Positions 26,434 to 34,774 of a stretch of DNA of 64,000 bases are shown here, one piece after another. The stretch comes from Halobacteriales archaeon YIM A00013. Its GTDB lineage: Archaea > Halobacteriota > Halobacteria > Halobacteriales > Haloarculaceae. The notes under the pieces were generated by a model. It worked only from the letters and a program-made list of their open reading frames with translations, did no database searches and was not told where the DNA came from. The stretch covers positions 2,356,001-2,420,000 of the forward strand of contig JAKCFM010000001.1 of assembly GCA_025041195.1 (NCBI GenBank), written 5' to 3'. Position numbers and translations under genes: made by a program. Each line of letters begins with the position of its first letter. Position 1 is the stretch's first letter.

Positions 26434-27240
26434 TCACTCCACAACGTGTTCGGTGTCGTACGATCCCAGTCGTTGGATGCTTCCGGCACCGACCTCGGTT
26501 TCAATCTCTGCGATGGCGTTCTGGGTTCGTTGTTCGTACAGTCCAGTGTCGATGTCGATATGGAACAGATACTCACCGAGTCGATCGCCCGTTGGTCGGG
26601 ATTCGATTCTGGAGAGATTGATGTCTCGCTCTGCGAACGGTTCGAGCAGTTCCAGCAACAGTCCCGGGTGGTCGGTGTCCGGGGCGACGATCAGTGACGT
26701 TTTCCCGCCTGCGTCGGTTCGTTCGATCTCCGGGGCCAACACCATGAATCGCGTGGCGTTCGAGGAGCGGTCCTGGATCCCTTCGGCGAGCACTGTCAGC
26801 TCCGCATCGGCGTTGTCTGGGTGGGCGATTGCGGCCGCCGTTGGATCGCTTCGAGCGCGTTCGACGCCCTGTGCGGTGGAGGAGACGGGGACGAGCTCTG
26901 CGCTGGGATACTCCGCAGCGAGATGGGCCCGACATTGGGCAAGCGCCTGGGGGTGGCTTTCGATCGTTTCGAACGATGGCCCCTGTGCGATCAGGGCGTG
27001 TCGAATTGGTGTGACGATCTCACCAACAATGGCTACCTCGTGGGTTGCCAGCGCGTCAAGCGATTCGGTTACCGATCCCTCGATGGAGTTTTCGATCGGG
27101 ATTACGCCCCGGTCAGTGGCGCCGGATTCGACACGGCTGACGATTTCAGTCACTGATTCTGTGAATTCGATCTCATCGGCGATCGAACGCGTCGCCCGGT
27201 GGGAGTAGGTGCCGGCCGGTCCGAGTGTGATGGCGTCCAT
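26434..27240 (-). CDS. pheA: Prephenate dehydratase
   Basis: This is 268 residues from MDAITLGPAGTYSHRATR. It converts prephenate to phenylpyruvate in phenylalanine synthesis. The motif GVIPIENSIEGSVTESLDAL and the substrate-binding segment NATRFMVLA are present. The C-terminal third is an ACT domain (KTSLIVAPDTDHPGLLLELLEPFAERDINLSRIESRP), which usually binds Phe for feedback inhibition. The frame extends 11 codons upstream to an ATG that does not fit the family. Confidence 0.95.
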   Translation of the reverse strand: MDAITLGPAGTYSHRATRSIADEIEFTESVTEIVSRVESGATDRGVIPIENSIEGSVTESLDALATHEVAIVGEIVTPIRHALIAQGPSFETIESHPQALAQCRAHLAAEYPSAELVPVSSTAQGVERARSDPTAAAIAHPDNADAELTVLAEGIQDRSSNATRFMVLAPEIERTDAGGKTSLIVAPDTDHPGLLLELLEPFAERDINLSRIESRPTGDRLGEYLFHIDIDTGLYEQRTQNAIAEIETEVGAGSIQRLGSYDTEHVVE

Positions 27241-27303
27241 TACCACGGCAAGTGACTCGCCACCAAAAAGCACGTCGGAGCCGGCAGCAGACGGCTCGAC
27301 CGA

Positions 27304-27915
27304 TCAGAGTAGCTGGCCGGTGGACAGTTGATAGAGCCCGGAGAACCCGAGCATCACCACGACGGCTATTGTCGCGTCTCGTCGCGAGCAGTCGTTCGCC
27401 CACTGGAGCCCGGCGATCCAGAGGTATCCACTCACGAGAAAGGTTGCCGAGTTTGCGAGTCCGGCGATACGGAGCACCGGTTGATCGTAGTAGCTGGTGG
27501 TGAGCTGTTGGAGTTCGACCGCCGTTTCAGCTCCGGTGATCGTTGGTGGCGTTGCAAGGAGTGCTGCGACGAGTGTGAGCAGTCCGCCGATCCACGTCGG
27601 AAGCAGTCCGTACGCGGTTATCGTCCAGATGCGACGAAACGACCCCCCGTTGTCCTGGAGACGGCTGATCACGACGAATCCGATGGCGAACCAGCTGAGG
27701 ATGATGAGCGGTGCGAATGCGGTGCCGAACAGAGTACCCACCAGTAGTGGCCCATCGAAGAAATATCGAACCGAGAGATAGTTGCCGAAAACGTAGAGAA
27801 GGGTGAGTCCCCCTATGATGATCATCGGCCAGTTTCGTGCTGGTTCCTCATCAAGCTCGGCGAAAAACGATGCTGGATCTCAGAACAGTTGCTGGAGATT
27901 TGATTGGTTGCTCAT
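27304..27915 (-). pseudogene. Yip1-type membrane protein with in-frame TGA at codon 12
   Basis: The frame starts at an ATG at 27915, 18 bp after the DUF4013 gene, and reads MSNQSNLQQLF then TGA (27882-27880). It continues in frame DPASFFAELDEEPARNWP into five hydrophobic helices of the Yip1 family to the stop at 27304. A Trp (TGG) before DPASFF would fit the family, so a single G-to-A change could have created the stop. Translation from the ATG at 27825 would give 173 residues without the DPASFF motif. It is either a recent pseudogene, a shortened gene, or a sequencing error. Confidence 0.7.
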
Positions 27916-27933
27916 TAGTTGTACTCTTCGTTA

Positions 27934-28707
27934 CTAGTTACCTGCCACGTTGTCGCCAGCTGGCGTTTTGTCCGATGGCTCTTCGGGGTTTGATGGCGAG
28001 AGTGCGTTTGCACAGCCGCGGCTGAGAACGCGTGCGTTCACCATGTACAGATAGAATGCGATCGGGGTGGTGATGAGTGTAAACACGAGAAACAGCACGC
28101 CCATGCCGCCAAAGCTGACGTGGATGATGCCGCGGACAATTTCCATTACTCGCATGAGAATCGTACAGACGAATGCAATCAGGAAGGAGACGACGTACGT
28201 TCCCGTGGCGACACCACTCGCGATGGTTTTGAAGTCGAACGCCGCTCTGATATCATCGGTTATTGCGTAGTTCGTGATCGCGACGGGCAGCAAGAAGAGC
28301 TCAATCAACAGCAGCAGATACGTGAACAACGTCATCGCCACGGTGAGTCCCGTTACAGCGCCGCCAGATAGCACCAGTTCGATCAGGATCAGTACGAACG
28401 GGACCAGGAAATACGCCAGGGCAATGGCGATTGCACTCGCGCCCTGGATCAGCAGCCGTTTCGGCTGGTCAAAGTCCGGCGGATCACAGGTGGCTCCCTG
28501 GGCCTGGCTCATGCAGCGGACGAGATAGCCGAACACAGCCGCAAGCATGGTGAGTATGACCACGAACGCGAGGAGGAATATCACTGATGAAAGTGATCGC
28601 CCCACCTGAACCAGCAGAACGGTGAGTATCATGAGGGCGCTCCCAATGCCAAACGTCCGTGCCCTGTCGTCGCCCCTGAATGGATATTTCAACGCATCGA
28701 CAATCAT
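27934..28707 (-). CDS. DUF4013 membrane protein
   Basis: This is 257 residues with about six membrane spans. It begins MIVDALKYPFRGDDRARTFGIGSALMI and contains a cytoplasmic segment RCMSQAQGATCDPPDFDQPKRLLIQG followed by helices, as in DUF4013 proteins. The C-terminus is polar. It is upstream of the damaged Yip1 gene. A second, frameshifted DUF4013 copy lies 1.4 kb upstream beyond the AT-rich island. Function is unknown; membrane organisation is sometimes suggested. Confidence 0.82.
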   Translation of the reverse strand: MIVDALKYPFRGDDRARTFGIGSALMILTVLLVQVGRSLSSVIFLLAFVVILTMLAAVFGYLVRCMSQAQGATCDPPDFDQPKRLLIQGASAIAIALAYFLVPFVLILIELVLSGGAVTGLTVAMTLFTYLLLLIELFLLPVAITNYAITDDIRAAFDFKTIASGVATGTYVVSFLIAFVCTILMRVMEIVRGIIHVSFGGMGVLFLVFTLITTPIAFYLYMVNARVLSRGCANALSPSNPEEPSDKTPAGDNVAGN

Positions 28708-29096
28708 GGAGGGGTGTCTTTTGCAGGCTGACTTATAGCTGTTGGAAACTAGTCGGTAATCTTCTGGATTATGAGTTGATCATTGTGGAAAATTATCTTA
28801 ATTCATATATTAATATAGATTTCAAAATTGAAAATTGGCAATGGTCCGAAGTCTTTATGAGAATGGAAATTGGAAAGCAACAATAATCAAATAATATGCA
28901 ATCTGGGAATTACCTTTCACTTGAATCTGAATCCATTATTAACGTAGAATTCCGCAGATCATTCCATTGCAGGTTAAATATTAGAACTGTATAATGAAAT
29001 GAATGGACGGCTACTCAAATATGTGGAAAGATACCCAGACCGTCTAATATCACAATCCTAATACGTGATTCACAAATGATGGAAGTCCTATTTTTT

Positions 29097-29405
29097 ATGA
29101 CGTACTATAAAAGATTAGCGAATATTATTATTAAATACTTCGATCTAGTAACGAACAAGATTCTATTAGCTATCGAATTAATAGTATTCGTCATATTGAT
29201 ATCGACAATATTTACAGACTTCACTTGGCCACTGCTTCATCTGATTCATCCAATATTTGATCCAACGACTTCGAGCCCAAGTGGTTGGGTAAGAAGCGTT
29301 GCTAATATAATCATCCATACAACGCATATGTTGACTCTACTCATTGGATGGTTTGCTTATGTATTTATAAAATCCTTAACCATAGCTAAGATCAAAGATA
29401 AATAA
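29097..29405 (+). CDS. Small orphan membrane protein, island paralogue A
   Basis: This is about 102 residues from MTYYKRLANIIIKYFDL (an ATG at 29076 adds 7). There are two hydrophobic spans: ILLAIELIVFVILISTIF and MLTLLIGWFAYVFI. The pattern 'ILISTIF, PLLHLIHPIFDP, II-HTTHMLTLLIGW' matches the second small protein at 29761 ('ILISQIF, PILHDAHSIFAP, LVHLILISSGCLIYY'), so the two look like diverged duplicates. Composition is AT-driven. The stop TAA is followed in the same frame by another open stretch. Confidence 0.5.
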   Translation: MTYYKRLANIIIKYFDLVTNKILLAIELIVFVILISTIFTDFTWPLLHLIHPIFDPTTSSPSGWVRSVANIIIHTTHMLTLLIGWFAYVFIKSLTIAKIKDK

Positions 29406-29754
29406 CATATCCCCCCTCGAAATACTCCTTTATACATTTGGTTCTTATCATTAGTAGGTGTTTTATATATTATCTACTACATTGTTGATAATGATGTTCC
29501 GGTCAGCACCGTTCAAAGATTGCGTGATAAGAATGTGGTATCAGGCGAAGTTGTCACTTTAGCAAAATTTTATGGGTAAAACGGACCAGACTCTGACATC
29601 GTATAAATCGGCGTTGATCTACTGCTCATGGCAAGATGGCAATGAGGATATTGGTGAAAATATAAAAAGCATTTGTGGGAAAATCCCTGAACCACCTTTC
29701 ATAGGAAATAAAAGTGGGTCAATCAATGACTATAGCTTGGAACCCAAGGGATAG
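29406..29754 (+). pseudogene. Broken GIDE-like membrane protein fragment
   Basis: In the same frame as the preceding gene, a start-less stretch encodes a hydrophobic helix (PLYIWFLSLVGVLYIIYYIV) and VPVSTVQRLRDKNVVSGEVVTLAKFYG, ending at TAA near 29579. A shifted frame from 29572 continues KTDQTLTSYKSALIYCSWQDG and ends at 29754. Joined, the two parts resemble the membrane-anchored GIDE-type domain (helix, 'GEVV', 'D-x-TL-x-SP-x-SG-x-CxYY'). Stop and frameshift suggest decay. The domain match is by eye and weak. Confidence 0.35.
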
Positions 29755-29760
29755 TTCAAT

Positions 29761-30120
29761 ATGAATATAAATAAAATAATAGCTTCTTTGCGCTCTGCAT
29801 TGGAATGGGTAGCTAGTAAATTTATTGGGTTTATATTAATAATGGAGGACTTGATTGCAATGATTTTAATTTCACAAATTTTTGCATATGAAATTGCTCC
29901 AATTCTACATGATGCTCACTCCATATTTGCACCCAAACAGTCTGTCGATAATTATAATATAAAATCTCCTGATAATTTACTTCAATTAGTTCATTTGATA
30001 CTTATCAGTAGCGGATGTTTGATATATTATCTGTTGCGTAGTAAAGTAAAATCTTATATTTTCACCAAACTAGGAAATATTTGGGAGTGGCTCTTATCCC
30101 AACTTCCCACCAATAGCTGA
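29761..30120 (+). CDS. Small orphan membrane protein, island paralogue B
   Basis: This is 119 residues with two spans (FILIMEDLIAMILISQIF and LVHLILISSGCLIYYLL) separated by a polar loop with HDAHSIFAPKQSVDN. It resembles paralogue A 350 bp upstream. Its end overlaps the stop of the convergent frameshifted DUF4013 gene by 27 bp. No family or function is recognised. Coding is inferred from the shared pattern with paralogue A. Confidence 0.5.
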   Translation: MNINKIIASLRSALEWVASKFIGFILIMEDLIAMILISQIFAYEIAPILHDAHSIFAPKQSVDNYNIKSPDNLLQLVHLILISSGCLIYYLLRSKVKSYIFTKLGNIWEWLLSQLPTNS

Positions 30121-30806
30121 CCCCACTAGGTGAGTTAACACCATTTGTATATAAAATATCGCCCAATATACAGTTGGAAGAAGTACAAACGTCACCAATA
30201 AAACGCCAGAGAGTGCCATAAAGAACATCCATCCGATTACCCAGATACAGAACAGTACTCCAGTGAATACGACAACAATAAGATAGTCCTTGGTGAGAGC
30301 GGCCCGCAGGATCGATTTGAGATCGCCGGCTGCCAACAATCGTTGTTTTACGACCATATTTGTTTCTGCTACGGGAAACAGTACAAATCCGATTATCAAC
30401 AACATTAGGCCCACATAATACACAAATGTAGCATGCCCACCTGGGGTTCGTATAAACATCTGATCTAAATACATTATTGCAAATATGGTGGTTATGTATA
30501 ATAAAAATACCAACACTACATAAAGACCTTCTTTAAATATTCTCTGGAAATTATCCAATCCTGGAACCTGATCATGCCCTGTGGCTACTGTATGAAAAAC
30601 TCTGTAGCTGTATCCTGATAGCAAGATGTAGGGTATTACAATCCCCACCGCCACGAATTTGGGCATTCCAGTTGGGGCCCACCGAGAGGAATGTAAATAA
30701 ATGGTAATAGATACGGAAACAGGTGGAGAAATCCACCAATCCCCAGAACACGGAGACGCGATTCGGCTGTCAGAGGGAATTTAAACGCTTCGTTAAACAC
30801 AATCAC
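30094..30806 (-). pseudogene. Frameshifted DUF4013 membrane gene
   Basis: A GTG-start frame (30806) encodes VIVFNEAFKFPLTAESRLRV and LGIGGFLHLFPYLLPFIYIPLGG, aligned with the intact copy's MIVDALKYPFRGDDRARTFGIG. After GGPQLE the sense continues in another frame as PKFVAVGIVIPYILLSGYSYRVF (from about 30665), then GHDQVPGLDNFQRIFKEGL, typical of DUF4013, down to 30094. One base lost or two gained near 30665 restores one protein. An ATG at 30666 would allow a 190-residue C-terminal part. It is a decayed paralogue of the gene at 27934. Confidence 0.75.
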
Positions 30807-30913
30807 AGCATCACATGTCAAACACTTATCAATTTCGCAGATTGTCCTCACTGCCAATACCGCTTCCCACGTCCTCTACCACCAGGAAGACCGCCGCAGA
30901 CCAGCTATCTCAG

Positions 30914-32341
30914 CTATCGATTCAGCGTGTGGATTGCCTCGCCCAGCGCGTTGGCGGCGGCCTCCATCACGGCTTCTGAGAGCGTGGGATGGGTGTGAAT
31001 CGTGCTGGTGAGATCCTCAAGCGTGGCGCCCATTTCGACGGCCAGCGCAACCTCGGCGATCATCTCGGAGGCCTCTGGACCAACGATCTGTCCGCCGAGC
31101 ACGAAGCCGCTCTCCTCGTCGGCAACGATCCGTACGAAGCCGTCGGATTCCTCCATCGTCAGCGCACGGCCGCTTGCCTGCATCGGCATCTTGCCGACGA
31201 TCGGCTCGAATCCGTCATCTGTGGCCTCACGCTCGGTCAGGCCAACGGTGGCGATCTCCGGCTCGGTGAACACCGCTGCCGGGACCGCCCGGTTGTCGAA
31301 CGCCGCGGGCTCGCCGGCAATAACGTCGGCAGCGATCTCTCCAGCGTGCATCCCCTCGTGAGCCAACATCGGCTCGCCGGCCACATCGCCAACGGCGAAG
31401 ATGCCATCGATGTCGGTGCGCAGCTGCTCGTCGGTCTGTAAAAAGCCGTTCTCGTCCGTCGAAAGACCGGCTGCTTCGAGATTCATCGTGTCGGTGACGG
31501 GCTCGCGACCGACGGCAACGAGCGTCTTGTCGGCGGCGTATTCGGTGGTCTCGCCGTCTTCGGTCTCGGTCGTGACAACGATGCCGTCGCCGTCCTCTGT
31601 CCACTCGCTTGCGGCCTCGCCGAAGTTGAACTCGATCCCGAGCGACTCAGCACGACCCTTGACGACACGCGAGATGTCGTCCTCGTAGGCCGGGAGGACA
31701 TCGTCCAGCATCTCGACGACGGTCACGTCCGTGCCAAGCCTGGCGAACACCGTCGAGAGCTCCATGCCGATGTAACCGGCACCCACAACGAGCAGCTCGT
31801 CCGGAATCGTCTCTAGGGCGAGTGCCCCCCGCGAGGAGAGAACCAGCTCGCCGTCGAACTCGAAGCCGGGCACCTCAATCGGCCGACTCCCGGTGGCGAC
31901 GATGGCGTGCTCGAACTCGACGGTCTCACCACCCTGACCGGCGCCCTCGTGAATGACCCGCACCGTATTCTCGTCGGCGAACTCGGCGCGACCCTCCATC
32001 AGATTGACGCCGTTTGCTTTACAGAGCTTCTCGACACCGCCGGTGAGCTGCCCAACCACATCGTTCTTCCAGTCGATCATGGTCGGCAGATCGAACTCGG
32101 GCTCGTCAAACGACACGCCGAACTGCTCGGCGTCGGTCGCCTGCTGGGCGATATCAGTGGCGTGTAACAACGCCTTCGACGGAATGCACCCGTGATTCAA
32201 ACAGGTGCCGCCGTACGTACCCTTTTCAATGAGTGTCACGTCGAGATCGTGCTGTGCAGCGCGGATGGCGGCCGTGTAGCCGGCCGGCCCGCCGCCGATC
32301 ACGACGACATCAGTTCCAGTTGCAATGTCTCCAACAACCAT
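30914..32341 (-). CDS. lpdA: Dihydrolipoyl dehydrogenase (E3)
   Basis: This 475-residue flavoprotein reoxidises the lipoyl arm of the E2 subunit. FAD-binding GGGPAGYTAAIRAA, the redox disulfide in GGTCLNHGCIPSKALL, the NAD-binding GAGYIGMELSTVFARLG and the C-terminal His-Glu pair HTHPTLSEA are all visible. It is the last gene of the leftward E1alpha-E1beta-E2-E3 operon, 3 bp after the E2 stop. Confidence 0.97.
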   Translation of the reverse strand: MVVGDIATGTDVVVIGGGPAGYTAAIRAAQHDLDVTLIEKGTYGGTCLNHGCIPSKALLHATDIAQQATDAEQFGVSFDEPEFDLPTMIDWKNDVVGQLTGGVEKLCKANGVNLMEGRAEFADENTVRVIHEGAGQGGETVEFEHAIVATGSRPIEVPGFEFDGELVLSSRGALALETIPDELLVVGAGYIGMELSTVFARLGTDVTVVEMLDDVLPAYEDDISRVVKGRAESLGIEFNFGEAASEWTEDGDGIVVTTETEDGETTEYAADKTLVAVGREPVTDTMNLEAAGLSTDENGFLQTDEQLRTDIDGIFAVGDVAGEPMLAHEGMHAGEIAADVIAGEPAAFDNRAVPAAVFTEPEIATVGLTEREATDDGFEPIVGKMPMQASGRALTMEESDGFVRIVADEESGFVLGGQIVGPEASEMIAEVALAVEMGATLEDLTSTIHTHPTLSEAVMEAAANALGEAIHTLNR

Positions 32342-32344
32342 AGA

Positions 32345-33748
32345 TTACAGTAGTAGCAGCTCCGGCGTTTCCAGATAGCGCTTGACAGTGTTGGCGAACT
32401 GGGCGGCGGTGGCCCCGTCAATCGTCCGGTGATCGATCGAAAGCGAGAGCCCCATCACCGACCGTACGACGACCTCGCCGTCGACAACCCGTGGCTTTTC
32501 TTTGATCTCACCCAGCCCGAGAATCGCCGACTCGGGATGGTTGATGATTGGCGTGGCGTGTTCACCACCGATGGCTCCGAAGTTAGTGATGGTGAACGTG
32601 CCGCCTTGCATCTCCTCTCGGGCGATCGATCGCTCCCGCGCTTTCTCGATCAGCTCGTTCATCTCCGAGCTGAGCTGTAACAGCCCTTTTCGATCGACGC
32701 CATCGACGACCGGCACCATCAACCCGGCGTCAGTCGCGACGGCAATGCCGATGTTGTAGTAATGCTTCAGGATGATCTCCTCTGCGTCCTCATCGAGCGT
32801 TGCGTTGAGCGCAGGGAACTCCTTGAGCCCCTCAACGATCGCCTTCATCACGAACGGCATGTAGGTGAGCGAGACGCCCTGCTCGTCTGCAACTTCAGCG
32901 AGCGTCGAACGGCGCTCAACCAGCTGCGTCACGTCGACCTCATCGTGATGGGTGACGTGCGGTGCCGTAAACTTTGAGGCTTCCATCTGCTGGCCGATCG
33001 TGCGCCGGACCCCGCGGTAGGGTATCCGCTCTTCGCGCCCGCTCGGCGCACCGATTGCAGCCACATCGGCTGCCTGGGCGGCCTGTTGTGACTGGGCGTA
33101 CTGTTGCACTTGCGCTGGCGTGACGAACGCCTCACCCTCTTGTGTTTTGTCGGTGGGAACGGCGTTCAGTTCGACACCCTCCTCAGCGGCCAGTTTCCGC
33201 GTCGCTGGCGCGGCGAGCGTGATCTCGCGGCTTGCGCTGGTTGCTGGCACGCTGTCGGTCTCGACCGACTCGATCGCCTGCGTCGGTTCCGAACCGCTCT
33301 CATCGGTTTCTGCGTGTGCGCGCACGTCGGCCGTTGTGATACGACCGCTCGGACCCGTCCCCTCGACGGCCTCAATCGACACGTCGAGTTCGCGTGCCAG
33401 TCGTCGCGCACTGGGTGGCGCAAACACACGCTCGTCATCAGTGTCGGACGCTGGCTCTCCGGTCGAATCTGGAGCGTCCGATGGTTCCTCGTCCGTGGCC
33501 GTCTCTTCGCCGTCTTCCGCGAAGACGATGATCACATCACCAACCGGCACCATCTCGCCGGCATCGGCACGTATCTCTGCGACGCTGCCATCGACTGGTG
33601 AGGGAACGTCGACGACTGCCTTGTCCGTTTCAACCTCTGCAACCGGCTGGTCTTCGGTCACCGCATCGCCGACCTCTACCAACCAGCTGACAATTTCGCC
33701 TTCTGCGACGCCTTCTCCGACGTCGGGTAGTTCAAACTCGTATGTCAT
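32345..33748 (-). CDS. pdhC: 2-oxoacid dehydrogenase E2 acyltransferase
   Basis: This is 467 residues. An N-terminal lipoyl domain (about 1-78) has the lipoylated Lys in ETDKAVVDVP. After an acidic linker comes an E3/E1-binding domain (APPSARRLARELDVSIEAVE, GTGPSGRITTADV). A second, more divergent copy follows (APATRKLAAEEGVELNAVPT, then FVTPAQVQQYA). The catalytic domain (about 235-467) ends with the active-site DHRTIDGATAAQF. Whether the substrate is pyruvate or a branched-chain oxoacid cannot be read from sequence; in haloarchaea the role of such complexes is debated. Confidence 0.95.
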   Translation of the reverse strand: MTYEFELPDVGEGVAEGEIVSWLVEVGDAVTEDQPVAEVETDKAVVDVPSPVDGSVAEIRADAGEMVPVGDVIIVFAEDGEETATDEEPSDAPDSTGEPASDTDDERVFAPPSARRLARELDVSIEAVEGTGPSGRITTADVRAHAETDESGSEPTQAIESVETDSVPATSASREITLAAPATRKLAAEEGVELNAVPTDKTQEGEAFVTPAQVQQYAQSQQAAQAADVAAIGAPSGREERIPYRGVRRTIGQQMEASKFTAPHVTHHDEVDVTQLVERRSTLAEVADEQGVSLTYMPFVMKAIVEGLKEFPALNATLDEDAEEIILKHYYNIGIAVATDAGLMVPVVDGVDRKGLLQLSSEMNELIEKARERSIAREEMQGGTFTITNFGAIGGEHATPIINHPESAILGLGEIKEKPRVVDGEVVVRSVMGLSLSIDHRTIDGATAAQFANTVKRYLETPELLLL

Positions 33749-33775
33749 GCGGGTAGCTGCGTGTCGCTGTCATCC

Positions 33776-34774
33776 TCAGAACTCTACGACTTCTCGAATG
33801 CCGTCTTTGATCCGCGCTGGCTCAGGAAGATAGTAATCTTCGAGCGCGTACAGCGGGAACGGCGTGTCGAAGCCGGTGATTCGCTTGATCGGTGCTTCCT
33901 GATAGAGGAGTGCTTCTTCCTGGATGGTGGCCGTGATCTCTCCGGCGAGGCCGCCCGTCTTTGGCGCCTCGTGAACGACGGCTGCTCGGCCGGTCTTTTT
34001 GAACGAGTCGACGATCGCGTCGGTGTCGAGCGGCGAAAGCGTCCGGAGATCGACAACCTCCACGTCGATCTCGCCGGCGAGCTGGTCGGCAGCCTCGACG
34101 GTCTGTTGGGCCATTGCCCCCCAGGTGAACACCGAGACGTCCGATCCTTCGCGGCGGACGGCGGCCTCACCAAGCGGTGTGGTGTAGGGCTCGGTTGGCA
34201 CGTCACCGCGGAACGCCCGGTAGATGAGCTTCGGTTCCAAGAAGACGACCGGATCCGGATCGCGGATCGATGCGGCGAGCAGCCCCTTGGCGTCTCGCGG
34301 CGTCGACGGAACGACCACCTTCAGTCCCGGCTCGTGCACGAAAAACGCCTCCTTGGACTCGGAGTGGTGTTCTGGAGCACGAATCCCACCGCCATACGGC
34401 GCGCGAACCACCATCGGACAAGTGAACCGACCGCGCGATCGCGTGCGAATGCGAGCGGCATGCGAAACGATCTGGTCGAATGCCGGGTAGATGAACCCCA
34501 TGAACTGGATTTCGGGCACCGGCTTGAGACCGTAGGCTGCCATTCCGATGGCTGTTCCAACGATTCCGGATTCGGCCAGCGGCGTATCGATCACGCGATC
34601 GGTGCCAAACTCATCGTAGAGGCCCTCGGTTGCGCGGAACACGCCACCGTTCTTGCCAACGTCCTCGCCCATGACGATGACCTCGTCGTCGCGGTCCATT
34701 TCACCGTACAGCCCGTCCCGAACGGCCTGTACGAGCGTCAGATCGTCCGTTTCTGTGGTGTCGTTTGCGCTCAT
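33776..34774 (-). CDS. pdhB: 2-oxoacid dehydrogenase E1 beta
   Basis: This is 332 residues of the thiamine-diphosphate-dependent decarboxylase beta chain. The conserved VIVMGEDVGKNGGVFRATEG and DTPLAESGIVGTAIGMA segments are present, as is MVVRAPYGGGIRAPEHHSES. It pairs with E1 alpha, whose stop overlaps this start by 4 bp (ATGA), so equal synthesis is likely. Confidence 0.96.
   Translation of the reverse strand: MSANDTTETDDLTLVQAVRDGLYGEMDRDDEVIVMGEDVGKNGGVFRATEGLYDEFGTDRVIDTPLAESGIVGTAIGMAAYGLKPVPEIQFMGFIYPAFDQIVSHAARIRTRSRGRFTCPMVVRAPYGGGIRAPEHHSESKEAFFVHEPGLKVVVPSTPRDAKGLLAASIRDPDPVVFLEPKLIYRAFRGDVPTEPYTTPLGEAAVRREGSDVSVFTWGAMAQQTVEAADQLAGEIDVEVVDLRTLSPLDTDAIVDSFKKTGRAAVVHEAPKTGGLAGEITATIQEEALLYQEAPIKRITGFDTPFPLYALEDYYLPEPARIKDGIREVVEF

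Larger units (their letters stand above)
28708..30805. other. AT-rich island with degraded and orphan membrane genes
   Basis: Base composition shifts sharply: long stretches of A and T (for example AATTCATATATTAATATAGA near 28800) contrast with the GC-richer, acidic-protein genes on both sides. It holds two related small membrane proteins, a broken reading frame and a frameshifted DUF4013 gene. The first 330 bp (28740-29075) show no supported gene. The codon use of the orphan proteins (many Ile, Lys, Asn, Phe) is unlike the acidic haloarchaeal norm. It is probably acquired or decaying DNA. I see no integrase, terminal repeat or tRNA next to it. Confidence 0.7.
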
